From: Rhodovulum strictum
GTDB taxonomy: Bacteria > Pseudomonadota > Alphaproteobacteria > Rhodobacterales > Rhodobacteraceae
Direction: 5' to 3'
Assembly (NCBI RefSeq): GCF_009649175.1
Contig: NZ_WJPO01000014.1
Coordinates: 26,426-90,425, forward strand
DNA: 64,000 nt
Shown: positions 50,323 through 59,568 of the stretch, in pieces
How positions within the stretch are numbered: position 1 is the stretch's first letter
How the letters are laid out: each line of letters starts with the position of its first letter
Notes under the pieces: generated by a model
Told to the model about the DNA's origin: nothing
Databases searched by the model: none
Seen by the model: only the letters and a program-made list of their open reading frames with translations
Program-made: the position numbers and the translations under genes

Positions 50323-51975
50323 TCAGGCGGCCGGTTGCTCCGCGGCAAGCCGACGGGCTTCCTCGCGCAAGACTGCCTTCTGGATCTTGCCCGTCGCGGT
50401 CTTGGGCAACTCGCGGAACACGATCCTGCGCGGGGCCTTGAAATGCGCCAGATGATCCCGCGCCCAGGCAATCAGTTCCCGCTCCGTCGGCGCGGGTGCC
50501 TCCGGGCGCAGTGTCACGAAGGCGGCAGGAGATTCGCCCCAGAACGGATGCGGCTCGGCCACCACCGCCGCCTCGAGCACGGCGGCATGGCGCGACAGCA
50601 CCTCCTCGATCTCGAGCGAGCTTATGTTCTCCCCGCCCGAGATGATGATGTCCTTGGCGCGATCCTTGACCTCGACATAGCCGTCGGGATGCAGCACGCC
50701 CAGATCGCCGGTTCGCAACCAGCCATCCGCCAGCGCCTCGGCCGTTGCCTCCGGGTTCTTCAGATAGCCCAGCATCACCGTGTTGCCGCGAAAGGCGATC
50801 TCGCCCAGCGTGCGGCCATTGGCCGGAACGGGCAGACCGCTGCCCGGATCGAGCACCGTCACATCCTCGACCACGACCAGCGGCACCCCCTGCCGCGCGC
50901 GGACCGCCGCCAGTTCCGCCGCGGGCAGTCCGGCCCAGAACGCCTGCGGGGCGCAGACCGTCGTGGGGCCATAACTTTCGGTCATCCCGTACATGTGGAT
51001 GACCTCGAAGCCGCGCGCCGCCGCAGCGCCCAGCACCGCCGAGGTGGGCGCCGCGCCACCGGTGCCGATCACGACCCTCCGGCTGTCCGGTCCCCGCTCC
51101 GGCACCCCCCCATGCACGTTCAGCATCATCGTCAGCACCACCGGCGCGGCGCAGACATGCGTGATCGCCTCTTTCTCGATCCGGTTCAGGATCGCCACCG
51201 GATCGACCCGCAGCAAGCAGACCTGCGTCGTGCCGGCAGCGGCCGACGCCCAGATTCCGCTCCAGCCATTGCAGTGAAAGGCCGGCAGCGTCCACAGATA
51301 CCGGCTTTCATGCGCCAGACCCAGCACCGTCATGTTCGCCAGCGCCGCCAAATAGGCGCCGCGGTGATGCAGCACCACGCCCTTGGGGTTGCCCGTGGTG
51401 CCGCTCGTGTAGTTGACAGCGATCGGATCCCATTCGGACCCGGGCAGCCGCCAGGGCGCGGGGGCGGCCGCGGCCAGCGCCGCCTCGTAGCTGGCCGCTC
51501 CCGGCAGGGCCGCGGGCGGCGGGCCTTCGCCCGCCAGCAGCACCGTCGGTGGTCGGTCCAAGCTGGCCAGTGCCTCGGCCGCAAGCGGCGCGAGGCTCTC
51601 GTGGACCAGCAGCACCTTCGCCTCGCTATGCGCAAGGATGAAGGCCAGCCCCGGCCCGTCCAGTCGCGTGTTGAGCGGGTTCAGCACCGCCCCCGCCAGC
51701 GGCACTCCGAAATGCGCCTCCAGGATTACCGGCACGTTCGGCGCCAGCACCGCCACCACGTCGCCCGGCTCGACCGAAAGCGCGGCAAGTGCCCCCGCCA
51801 GACGTCGGCACCGATCCGCGTATTCGGCCCAGGTGAAGCGCCGCTCACCGTCGATCACCGCCACCTGACCTGGCCAGATCCGCGCCGCCCGGCGCAGGAA
51901 GGACACCGGCGATAGCGGCACATCCGTTGCCGCCGTGGGCGACAGACCTGTCCAGCGATCCTGTGCAAAGGGCAT
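50323..51975 (-). CDS. AMP-dependent acyl-CoA ligase (DmdB-like group)
   Basis: 550 residues of the ANL superfamily. The ATP loop is YTSGTTGNPKGVV, the A5 motif is MYGMTESYGPT, A7/A8 is GWLRTGDLG with DRAKDIIISGGENIS, and the catalytic lysine lies in KTATGKIQK. The start PLSPVSFLRRAARIWPGQVA and overall type are those of medium-chain acyl-CoA ligases, which include methylmercaptopropionate-CoA ligase DmdB. It starts 13 bp after the extra metQ gene. A methylthio-acid substrate would suit the neighbourhood but is a guess. Confidence 0.85.
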   Translation of the reverse strand: MPFAQDRWTGLSPTAATDVPLSPVSFLRRAARIWPGQVAVIDGERRFTWAEYADRCRRLAGALAALSVEPGDVVAVLAPNVPVILEAHFGVPLAGAVLNPLNTRLDGPGLAFILAHSEAKVLLVHESLAPLAAEALASLDRPPTVLLAGEGPPPAALPGAASYEAALAAAAPAPWRLPGSEWDPIAVNYTSGTTGNPKGVVLHHRGAYLAALANMTVLGLAHESRYLWTLPAFHCNGWSGIWASAAAGTTQVCLLRVDPVAILNRIEKEAITHVCAAPVVLTMMLNVHGGVPERGPDSRRVVIGTGGAAPTSAVLGAAAARGFEVIHMYGMTESYGPTTVCAPQAFWAGLPAAELAAVRARQGVPLVVVEDVTVLDPGSGLPVPANGRTLGEIAFRGNTVMLGYLKNPEATAEALADGWLRTGDLGVLHPDGYVEVKDRAKDIIISGGENISSLEIEEVLSRHAAVLEAAVVAEPHPFWGESPAAFVTLRPEAPAPTERELIAWARDHLAHFKAPRRIVFRELPKTATGKIQKAVLREEARRLAAEQPAA

Positions 51976-51988
51976 TGCCGCGCTCTCC

Positions 51989-52789
51989 TTACCAGGTCGG
52001 CAGGATGGTGCCGTCGAACCGCTCGGCGATGAACTCCTTCACCTCGGGCGAACGGTACAGCTCGATGAACGATTTCAGCCGCGCATCCTCGGCATTGTCG
52101 GGGCGGGTGGCCCAGACCAGGTGCCAGCGGCTGTGCTCGTCCTCCAGGATCAGGGCCTTCTTGGGGTCGAGCCCGGCCAGAACCGCATAGTTCAGCGTGA
52201 TGACCGCGGCATCCACATCGGGCAGCGAGATCGGCAGTTGCGCGGCATCGAGCTCGACGAAGCGCAGCTTCTTCGGGTTCTCGGCAATGTCGATCACCGT
52301 CGCCGAAATGTCCGCCCCATCCCGCAGCCGGATCACGCCCGCCTTTTCCAGGAGGAACAGCGCCCGCGCCGCGTTGCTCGGATCGTTCGGGATCGCGATC
52401 TGGCCGCCCTCGGGCAGGTCGGCAAGCGAGGCCAGGCGCGCCGAATACACCCCGGTCGGCACCACGATCGAGGCTGGGCCCGCAACGATGTCGTAGCCGC
52501 GCGCGTTGATCTGGTTCTGCAGATAGGGGATGTGCTGGAAGTTGTTGGCGTCAAGCTCGCCGCGCGCCAGCGCGTCGTTGATCAGCGGCCAGTCGGTGAA
52601 CTCGATGATCTCGGCCTCGATCCCCCTGGCGGAGGCCAGCTCGGCAGTGTAGCGCAGGATGTCGCCATAGGGTCCGGCCGAGACGCCGATCTTGAGCGGG
52701 TTTTCGGCCCAGGCGGGCGCGATTGCGCCAAGTCCCAGCGCGGCGCTCAGGCCCAGGACCGCGATCAGGTTGCGGCGAGTCGTGTTCAT
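51989..52789 (-). CDS. metQ: MetQ/NlpA-type binding protein, extra copy
   Basis: 266-residue precursor from the ATG at 52789 with GAGGAA upstream. A signal peptide (AALGLGAIAPAWAEN) is followed by KIGVSAGPYGDILRYTAELA and EFTDWPLINDALARGELDAN, the NlpA signature. It has no permease or ATPase of its own and is divergent from metNIQ, so it probably shares MetNI with the MetQ at 55077 and widens the range of methionine-like substrates. Pairing with an acyl-CoA ligase hints at a methylthio-acid or similar ligand. Confidence 0.85.
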   Translation of the reverse strand: MNTTRRNLIAVLGLSAALGLGAIAPAWAENPLKIGVSAGPYGDILRYTAELASARGIEAEIIEFTDWPLINDALARGELDANNFQHIPYLQNQINARGYDIVAGPASIVVPTGVYSARLASLADLPEGGQIAIPNDPSNAARALFLLEKAGVIRLRDGADISATVIDIAENPKKLRFVELDAAQLPISLPDVDAAVITLNYAVLAGLDPKKALILEDEHSRWHLVWATRPDNAEDARLKSFIELYRSPEVKEFIAERFDGTILPTW

Positions 52790-53284
52790 CTGTCTTCCTC
52801 GTTCTTCAGAGTGTTGCTTTCGCCAGCGGCGCAACCGGTGCAGCCGTTGCGGCGGCGGTCCGGGCGGGAGCCGCCAAACCGGCGCCGACAATAGGCGCGG
52901 AGGGCGTCAAGCCGAATTCCAAACACGACTGCCCTGATGGAGATTTCTGCTCCGAACAGGGGGGCGTCAGGGGAAAATCCGTTCGGCAAGCGCAAATTCT
53001 GCGACCTTTCGACCGGGCAGGGCGGTGCGGCGGGCGGGCCGGACCGTCGGCCGGCGGCACGACTCGCCGCGCGCCGAGGCCGGACCGGCGGGGGCGGCGC
53101 GGGAATGCTTTTCTCCCCGCAACGCCCTGCGGAGACTGGAACCGCCGAAATCCGCCGGTCTTTGGATTGGTCAGGAAACGGCCCGGCGACTATCAAGACG
53201 GCTCTGGGAAACTGACATGAAAACTGAAGGTTGCCGCATGTTCCGTCGATCGTCCGCCCCGCGCCCCGTTGCCGGAGACCACCC
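52790..53284. promoter_or_regulatory. Divergent promoter region metQ(extra)/metN with TTTGGAATTC element
   Basis: 495 bp without an evident gene. TTTGGAATTC lies on the minus strand at 52923-52914, 125 bp upstream of the extra metQ and in the same orientation to it as the elements before soeA and metY. TATTGT occurs 23 bases further on. No SAM-riboswitch consensus was recognisable ahead of metN. Confidence 0.45.
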
Positions 53285-54385
53285 ATGAGCCTGTTGCGCG
53301 TCGTCCCCGATCTGCCCGACACTCCGGCCGCCCCGGCGCCCGATGCCGCCCCCGCCGTCGCGTTCGAGCACGTCTCCAAGGCCTATCCGGCCCGCCGCGG
53401 CCATGCGCCGGTTCCCGCGCTGCGCGATGTCAGCCTGACCGTGCCGCAGGGCTCGATCACCGGGGTGATCGGACCGTCCGGCGCGGGAAAGTCCACCTTG
53501 ATCCGGCTGGTCAACGGGCTGGAACATGCAAGCTCGGGCACGGTTCGGCTGTTCGGCCGCGATGTCGGCGGGTTGTCCGAATCCGGCTGGCGGCGCGAGC
53601 GGCGCTCGATCGGGATGATCTTTCAGCATTTCAACCTTCTGTCCTCGCGCACGGCGTTCCAGAACGTGGCGCTGCCCCTGGCGATTGCCGGCGAGCCGAC
53701 GGACCGGATCAAGGCGCGCGTGGACAGGTTGCTCGATCTGGTCGGAATCTCCGACAAGCGCGACCGCTATCCGGCCGAACTTTCGGGCGGGCAGAAACAG
53801 CGCGTCGGCATCGCACGGGCGCTGGCGAACGATCCGCGCATCCTGCTCTGCGACGAGGCGACCTCGGCGCTCGATCCCGAAACCACGCTGTCGATCCTGC
53901 GCCTGCTGCGCCAGGTCAACGCCGAACTCGGGGTCACCATCCTGCTGATCACCCACGAGATTCCCGTCATCAAGGAAGTCTGCGACCAGGTGGCGGTGCT
54001 CGAGGCCGGGCAGATCGTCGAGACCGGGTCGGTGTTCGAGGTCTTCACCCGCCCTGCCACGGCCATTGCCGCCCGGTTCGCGGTGGCCGCCACCGGGGTG
54101 GACCTGCCGCCGGACCTGGAGGCGCGCAGGCTCGCCCCCGGGCAGACCGGCGGGCGCATCGTGGTCAGGATCACGCTGGCCGGGCAGACCGGCGTCGCGC
54201 TGGCCCGGCTGGCCGCCTTTGGCCCCGCCTGCGAGATCGTCTCGGCGCGGATCGACAGCATTGCAGGGCGGCCCTTCGGCGTGGTGCTGGCGCTGCTCGA
54301 TCCCGCGACCCTGCCGCTGACCCGCCTGCGCGCCGCCCTGCCCGATCCGCGCTTCGCCATCGAGGAGGTCGCCCATGTCGCCTGA
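53285..54385 (+). CDS. metN: Methionine ABC transporter ATPase MetN
   Basis: 366 residues from the ATG at 53285 (GGAG upstream). Walker A GPSGAGKST, signature LSGGQKQRVGIARAL, Walker B ILLCDEATSALDPE and H-loop THEIPVIKEVC. A C-terminal region of about 100 residues (from GQTGGRIVVRIT) is the regulatory NIL domain that senses methionine. Overlaps metI by 11 bp. Confidence 0.93.
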   Translation: MSLLRVVPDLPDTPAAPAPDAAPAVAFEHVSKAYPARRGHAPVPALRDVSLTVPQGSITGVIGPSGAGKSTLIRLVNGLEHASSGTVRLFGRDVGGLSESGWRRERRSIGMIFQHFNLLSSRTAFQNVALPLAIAGEPTDRIKARVDRLLDLVGISDKRDRYPAELSGGQKQRVGIARALANDPRILLCDEATSALDPETTLSILRLLRQVNAELGVTILLITHEIPVIKEVCDQVAVLEAGQIVETGSVFEVFTRPATAIAARFAVAATGVDLPPDLEARRLAPGQTGGRIVVRITLAGQTGVALARLAAFGPACEIVSARIDSIAGRPFGVVLALLDPATLPLTRLRAALPDPRFAIEEVAHVA

Positions 54386-55040
54386 ACTGATCCGCCTCAT
54401 CGTCGAGGCCACCCGTGACACCCTTTACATGGTCGCCATATCCGGCCTGATCGGCGCGGCCGCCGGCATACCGCTGGGGGTGTTTCTGGCCAACTCCAAG
54501 CGGGGCGAACTGTTCGCGGCGCCCTGGCTGAACGCCGTCCTCGGCGTCATCGTCAATGCCACCCGCTCGACGCCCTTCATCATCCTGGTGGTGGCCATCG
54601 TGCCGCTGACCCGCGCGATCGCCGGCACCTCGATCGGCACCACGGCGGCCATCGTGCCGCTGTCCATTGCCGCCGCGCCCTTCATCGCCCGCATTGTCGA
54701 GGGCGCGGTGCGCGAGGTCGATCACGGCCTGATCGAGGCCGCCCGCGCGATGGGCGCCACGCCCTTGCAGATCGTGACCCGCGTGCTGGTGCCCGAGGCG
54801 CTGCCGGGCATCGTGCTCGGCCTGACCCTGGCGCTGGTCAGCCTGCTCAGCTACTCGGCCATGGTCGGTGCGGTGGGCGGCGGCGGTCTCGGCGATCTGG
54901 GGATCCGCTACGGCTATCAGCGCTTCATGCCCGAGGTGATGGCCGTGGTGGTGCTCGTGCTGGTGCTGCTTGTGCAGGCCACGCAAACCGCCGGCGAACG
55001 GCTGGCCATCCACCTCAACAAGCGCATACGCCGGCAGTGA
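54375..55040 (+). CDS. metI: Methionine ABC transporter permease MetI
   Basis: 221 residues, five or so membrane helices. PLTRAIAGTSIGTTAAIVPL, ARAMGATPLQIVTRVLVPEA and LLSYSAMVGAVGGGGLGDLG are MetI hallmarks. Forms the membrane channel with MetN and is followed 37 bp later by metQ. Confidence 0.95.
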   Translation: MSPELIRLIVEATRDTLYMVAISGLIGAAAGIPLGVFLANSKRGELFAAPWLNAVLGVIVNATRSTPFIILVVAIVPLTRAIAGTSIGTTAAIVPLSIAAAPFIARIVEGAVREVDHGLIEAARAMGATPLQIVTRVLVPEALPGIVLGLTLALVSLLSYSAMVGAVGGGGLGDLGIRYGYQRFMPEVMAVVVLVLVLLVQATQTAGERLAIHLNKRIRRQ

Positions 55041-55076
55041 CCGGCAGTGTTTCCTCAACTCACGACGGAGAATGAC

Positions 55077-55868
55077 ATGTATCGAAACCTGCTTTCCCGC
55101 GCCCTCTTTCTGGGCGCTGCCGGAGCCGGGCTGCTCGCCCTTCCGGCGCTGGCCGAAACCCTGCGGATCGGCGTGACGCCGGGCCCGCATGCCCAGATCC
55201 TCGAGGCGGTGCGCCCGATCGCCGCCCAGAAGGGGCTCGAGATCAAGATCATCGAGTTCTCGGACTACGTGGTGCCGAACGAGGCACTGAACGCTGGCGA
55301 GATCGAGGCCAACAGCTTCCAGAACCAGCCCTATCTCGACAACCAGATCCGCGACCGGGGCTATGACATCGTGCCAGTGGCCCTTACGGTGAACTTCCCG
55401 CTCGGAATCTACTCGACGAAGCACGCCGACTGGGACAGCGTGCCCGAAGGCGCCACCATCGCGATCCAGAACGATCCCACCAATGGCGGCCGCTCGCTGC
55501 TGCTGCTGAACGACCACGGTGCGATCAAGCTGCGCGAGGGCGTCGGCTTCACTCCCACCGTGGCGGACATCGTCGAGAACCCGAAGAAGCTGAAGATCGT
55601 CGAGATCGACGCGGCGCAGACCGCACGCGCGCTGCCCGATGTGGATGCGGCGGCCGTCAACACCAACTATGCCACCGAAGCCGGCCTGACCCCCTCGGAC
55701 GCGATCCTGCGTGAAGACCCCAAGGGACCCTATGTGAACCTGATCGCGGTGCGCAAGGTGGATGCCGATGCCGCCTGGGTCAAGGATCTGGTCGAGGCCT
55801 ATCACTCGCCCGAAGTGCGCGAGTTCGTGAACAGCAAATTCAGCGGTTCCGTCCTGCCGGCCTGGTGA
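55077..55868 (+). CDS. metQ: Methionine-binding protein MetQ
   Basis: 263 residues from the ATG at 55077 (CGGAGA upstream). The signal ends LLALPALAET and the mature part reads RIGVTPGPHAQILEAVRPIA, EFSDYVVPNEALNAGEIEAN and SFQNQPYLDNQIRDRGYDIV. No lipobox cysteine is visible, so it may be soluble or anchored by an uncleaved signal. Cognate receptor of MetNI. Confidence 0.92.
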   Translation: MYRNLLSRALFLGAAGAGLLALPALAETLRIGVTPGPHAQILEAVRPIAAQKGLEIKIIEFSDYVVPNEALNAGEIEANSFQNQPYLDNQIRDRGYDIVPVALTVNFPLGIYSTKHADWDSVPEGATIAIQNDPTNGGRSLLLLNDHGAIKLREGVGFTPTVADIVENPKKLKIVEIDAAQTARALPDVDAAAVNTNYATEAGLTPSDAILREDPKGPYVNLIAVRKVDADAAWVKDLVEAYHSPEVREFVNSKFSGSVLPAW

Positions 55869-55933
55869 GGCAGGAACGGTCCGGGGGTCGCCGCCCTCCC
55901 CGGCGACCCCCATCCATATCTTCAGGAAACCCG

Positions 55934-57883
55934 ATGTCCGAACTGTTTCCCATCCCGCAGACCCTTGCGGCGCGCGCGCATGTCGATCAGCCGACCTATC
56001 GCCGCCGCTATGCCGAGTCCCTGCGCACAACCGAGGATTTCTGGGAGGAGGAGGCAGCCTTTATCGACTGGATCCGCCCGTTCCGCGAGGTTTCGGACAC
56101 CAGCTTCGATCCCGCCGACCTACGCATCCGCTGGTTTGCAGACGGCACGCTGAACGCCTCGGTCAACTGCATCGACCGTCACCTGCCTGCCAAGGCCGAC
56201 CGGCCCGCGATCCTGTGGGAGGGCGACCGGCCGGGCGAAAGCCGCACCGTCACCTGGGCCGAACTGGCCGATCAGGTCAACCGCCTCGCCAACGTGCTGC
56301 GCGGTCTGGGGGTGGCCAAGGGGGATGTGGTCACGATCTACATGCCGGTCATCCCCGAGGCGATCGTGGCGATGATGGCCTGCGTTCGCATCGGAGCGGT
56401 TCATTCGGTGGTGTTCAGCGGCTTTTCCGCCGAGGCCCTGGCCGACCGGATCCGCGATGCCGGGGCGCGCGTGGTCATCACCGCAGACGAGGGGCTGCGC
56501 GGTGGCCGTGTCGTGCCGCTCAAGCGCAATGCCGACCGGGCCGTGGCTGCGGCGGGGGGCGTTGATCACGTGATCGTCGCGGCCCGCACCGGTGCTCGGG
56601 TGCCGCTGACCCCCGGACGGGATATCCGCTGGGGTGCCGCCCTCGCCCTGGCCGATCCCTGGTGCCCGCCCGCCGAGGTCGGCGCCGATGATCCCCTGTT
56701 CGTGCTCTACACCTCGGGCTCCACCGGGCGCCCCAAGGGGCTGGTGCACGCCACCGGCGGCTATCTGGTGCAGGTCGGCACGAGCTGGCGCACCATCTTC
56801 GACTGGCACGAGGGCGACGTGTTCTGGTGCACTGCCGATATCGGCTGGGTCACCGCCCACAGCTACAAGATCTACGGGCCGCTGCTGAACGGGGCCACCT
56901 CGGTCCTGTTCGAGGGCATTCCGACCTTTCCCGACCATGCGCGCTGGTGGTCGGTCATCGAGAAGCACCGCGTCGCGATCTTCTACACCGCGCCGACCGC
57001 GATCCGGTCGCTGATGCGCGAGGGCGAAGCGCCCGTCCTCCGCCACGACCTGTCATCCCTGCGCGTGCTGGGCTCGGTCGGCGAGCCGATCAACCCTGAC
57101 GCCTGGCGGTGGCTGCATCGTGTCGTCGGTGGTGGGCGCTGCCCGATCGTCGACACCTACTGGCAGACCGAGACCGGCTCGGTGCTGCTGGTGCCGATCC
57201 CGGGGGCCGTGCCGAACAAGCCCGGCGCCGCGGGCAAGCCCTATTTCGGGATCTGCCCGGTGGTCATGGATTCCGCAGGCCGCCCGGTGGCGGGCGCGGG
57301 GCGCGGCAGCCTCTGCTTCGCCGGGTCCTGGCCCGCACAGGCCCGGACCATCCTGAACGATCACGACCGCTTCATCCGAACCTATTTCGCGCCCTTCCCC
57401 GACCATTACTTCACCGGCGACGGGGTGGAACGCGACCGCGACGGCTATTACCGCATCACCGGACGGATCGACGACGTACTGAACGTGTCGGGTCACCGCT
57501 TGGGCACGGTCGAACTGGAAAGCACTCTGGCCAGTCACCCCGCCGTTGCCGAGGCAGCCGTGGTGGGCATCCCGCACGAGATCAAGGGACAGGCGATCTT
57601 CGCCTTTGTCACGCTCAAGTCGGGACATCCGGAAAGCGGCACGCTCAGGGCCGCGCTCGTTGCGCTGATGCGCGAGCGGATCGGCCCGATCGCCACCCCC
57701 GAGGCCATCCTCTGGGCCCCTGCCCTGCCCAAGAACCGGGCGGGCAAGATCCTGCGGCGCGTGCTTGCGAGGATCGCGGCGGGGAATTACGACGATCTGG
57801 GCGACACCACGACATTGGCCGATCCAGAAGCGGTGGACGAGATCGTTCGCCGCCACCGGGCCAGCCTGGAGAACCAGAGATGA
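55934..57883 (+). CDS. acsA: Acetyl-CoA synthetase-type ligase
   Basis: 649 residues from the ATG at 55934 (AGGAAA upstream). Motifs: YTSGSTGRPKGLVH, YWQTETGS, HYFTGDGVERDRDGYYRITG, DDVLNVSGHRLGTVE and the acetylation-regulated lysine in PKNRAGKILRR. Length and motifs fit Acs, which activates acetate to acetyl-CoA; propionate and related short acids are possible. Its position in the metNIQ operon, overlapping osmC, is unusual and suggests a short acid arising from the imported compound. Confidence 0.88.
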   Translation: MSELFPIPQTLAARAHVDQPTYRRRYAESLRTTEDFWEEEAAFIDWIRPFREVSDTSFDPADLRIRWFADGTLNASVNCIDRHLPAKADRPAILWEGDRPGESRTVTWAELADQVNRLANVLRGLGVAKGDVVTIYMPVIPEAIVAMMACVRIGAVHSVVFSGFSAEALADRIRDAGARVVITADEGLRGGRVVPLKRNADRAVAAAGGVDHVIVAARTGARVPLTPGRDIRWGAALALADPWCPPAEVGADDPLFVLYTSGSTGRPKGLVHATGGYLVQVGTSWRTIFDWHEGDVFWCTADIGWVTAHSYKIYGPLLNGATSVLFEGIPTFPDHARWWSVIEKHRVAIFYTAPTAIRSLMREGEAPVLRHDLSSLRVLGSVGEPINPDAWRWLHRVVGGGRCPIVDTYWQTETGSVLLVPIPGAVPNKPGAAGKPYFGICPVVMDSAGRPVAGAGRGSLCFAGSWPAQARTILNDHDRFIRTYFAPFPDHYFTGDGVERDRDGYYRITGRIDDVLNVSGHRLGTVELESTLASHPAVAEAAVVGIPHEIKGQAIFAFVTLKSGHPESGTLRAALVALMRERIGPIATPEAILWAPALPKNRAGKILRRVLARIAAGNYDDLGDTTTLADPEAVDEIVRRHRASLENQR

Positions 57884-58389
57884 ACGCAGAGGAATTGCGC
57901 GCGCTTCAGGCGCCGCTGAAGGATCGCTACAAGACCGATGCCGGCGCGGCGCAGATCACCCTCCGGGCCACGGGGGCCCTGGGCGAGGGCCTGTCCTGCC
58001 GGGTCGAGACGGGCCGCGCACTGGTCGAGGCGGGACTGCATCCGGCCACCGGCGGCAGCGGGGCGCAGGCCTGTTCGGGCGACATGCTGCTCGAGGCACT
58101 CGTGGCCTGCGCGGGCGTGACGCTGAACGCGGTGGCGACCGCAATCGGCTTCGAGCTGCGCGGCGGCACCGTCACCGCCGAGGGCGATCTGGATTTCCGC
58201 GGCACGCTAGGCGTCGACCGCGAGGCACCGGTCGGCTTTTCCGCGATCCGGCTGCGCTTCGAACTCGATACGCCCGAACCGCAGGACCGGATCGACACGC
58301 TGACGAAGCTGGCCAAACGCTATTGCGTGGTGTTCCAGACCCTGACCGTACCGCCCGCCCTGTCGCTGGACGTGGCCACCCATGACTGA
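57880..58389 (+). CDS. OsmC/Ohr-family thiol peroxidase-like protein
   Basis: 169 residues; ATG overlaps the acsA stop (ATGA). The two catalytic cysteines of the family are C65 (QACSGDML) and C77 (LVACAGVTL). OsmC proteins reduce organic hydroperoxides or act on thiols. Linked here to methionine uptake and a transsulfuration-type enzyme; possibly it protects against or processes a thiol by-product. Confidence 0.88.
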   Translation: MNAEELRALQAPLKDRYKTDAGAAQITLRATGALGEGLSCRVETGRALVEAGLHPATGGSGAQACSGDMLLEALVACAGVTLNAVATAIGFELRGGTVTAEGDLDFRGTLGVDREAPVGFSAIRLRFELDTPEPQDRIDTLTKLAKRYCVVFQTLTVPPALSLDVATHD

Positions 58390-59521
58390 CCGTCCGCGTG
58401 CCCCGGAGACCCTCGCCGCGCAGGCGCTGGGGCATGTCGACGGGGCCACCGGCGCCCTGATCCCGCCGATCCATGCCTCGACCACCTATGCGCGCGACGC
58501 CGATCTGGGCTATGCCCGCGGCCGCGTCTATGCCCGCGCCGACAACCCGACCTTCGCGGCGGCAGCCGATACGCTGACCCGGCTTGAGGGGGGTGCGGCA
58601 ACGCTGCTGTTTTCCTCGGGGATGGCGGCTGCGACGGCTGTTTTCCTTGCGCTCTCTCCCGGCGATCATGTGGTGGCGCCCCGGGTGATGTACTGGGCGC
58701 TGCGCGGCTGGCTTCTCGACTTCGCGACAAGCTGGGGGCTGGCGGTCGATCTGGTGGACACCTCCGAGCCGGCGGCCGTCGCCGCCGCGGTGCGGCCGGG
58801 GCAGACCCGGCTGATCTGGCTGGAAACCCCCGCCAACCCAACATGGGAGGTGGCCGACATCGCCGCCATCGCGGACATCGCGCGGACGGCCGGGGCGCGG
58901 CTGGCGGTGGATTCCACCGTGGCGACGCCGGTGCTGACCAGGCCGCTGGCGCTGGGGGCAGATATCGTGATGCACTCGGCCTCGAAATACCTCAACGGGC
59001 ACAGCGACGTGATCGCGGGTACGCTGACCACGGCACAACGCGACGATTTCTGGGCCCGGATCGAGGCTGTCCTGCGCCAGAACGGCGCGATCCTCGGCCC
59101 GTTCGAGGCGTGGCTCTTGCAGCGGGGCCTGCGCACGCTGTTTGCGCGGGTGCGCTGGCAATGCGCCAGCACGGCGCTTCTGGCCTCGCGGCTGGCAGCG
59201 CATCCGAAGGTGGCCGGGGTGCTCTATCCCGGCCTTCCGGACAGTCCCGGGCACGCCGCCGCCCTGCGCCAGATGCAGGGCGGCTTTGGCGGTATGCTGT
59301 CGATCCGGGTCGCGGGCGGGCGCGAGGCCGCCATCGCCACCGCGGCGCGGGTAAGGGTCTGGACGCGGGCGACCTCGCTTGGAGGGGTGGAAAGCCTGAT
59401 CGAGCACCGCGCAAGCATTGAGGGTCCAACCTCTCCGGTGCCCGACGATCTGCTGCGCCTGTCGGTCGGGCTGGAAGATGCCGAAGATCTCTGGGCCGAC
59501 CTGTCCGCCGCGCTGGGGTAA
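58382..59521 (+). CDS. Cys/Met metabolism PLP enzyme (MetB/MetC type)
   Basis: 379 residues, start overlaps osmC by 8 bp. YARADNPTFAAAADTLTRLE, SSGMAAATAVFLAL, ETPANPTWEVADI and the PLP lysine in HSASKYLNGHSDV are typical of the gamma-family (cystathionine gamma-synthase, beta-lyase, methionine gamma-lyase). The exact reaction cannot be settled from motifs; in an operon importing methionine, gamma-lyase or beta-lyase activity releasing methanethiol or homocysteine would make sense. Confidence 0.85.
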   Translation: MTDRPRAPETLAAQALGHVDGATGALIPPIHASTTYARDADLGYARGRVYARADNPTFAAAADTLTRLEGGAATLLFSSGMAAATAVFLALSPGDHVVAPRVMYWALRGWLLDFATSWGLAVDLVDTSEPAAVAAAVRPGQTRLIWLETPANPTWEVADIAAIADIARTAGARLAVDSTVATPVLTRPLALGADIVMHSASKYLNGHSDVIAGTLTTAQRDDFWARIEAVLRQNGAILGPFEAWLLQRGLRTLFARVRWQCASTALLASRLAAHPKVAGVLYPGLPDSPGHAAALRQMQGGFGGMLSIRVAGGREAAIATAARVRVWTRATSLGGVESLIEHRASIEGPTSPVPDDLLRLSVGLEDAEDLWADLSAALG

Positions 59522-59526
59522 CCGGC

Positions 59527-59564
59527 GGCCGGACCCGGGACAGGCCCGGCCGCACTGTCCGGCC
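59527..59564. terminator. Bidirectional nested hairpin between convergent genes
   Basis: GGCCGGAC (59527-59534) pairs with GTCCGGCC (59557-59564), and inside CCGGG/CCCGG pair again. It lies in the 47-bp gap between the PLP-enzyme gene and the convergent importer ATPase gene. Confidence 0.6.
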
Positions 59565-59568
59565 CCGC

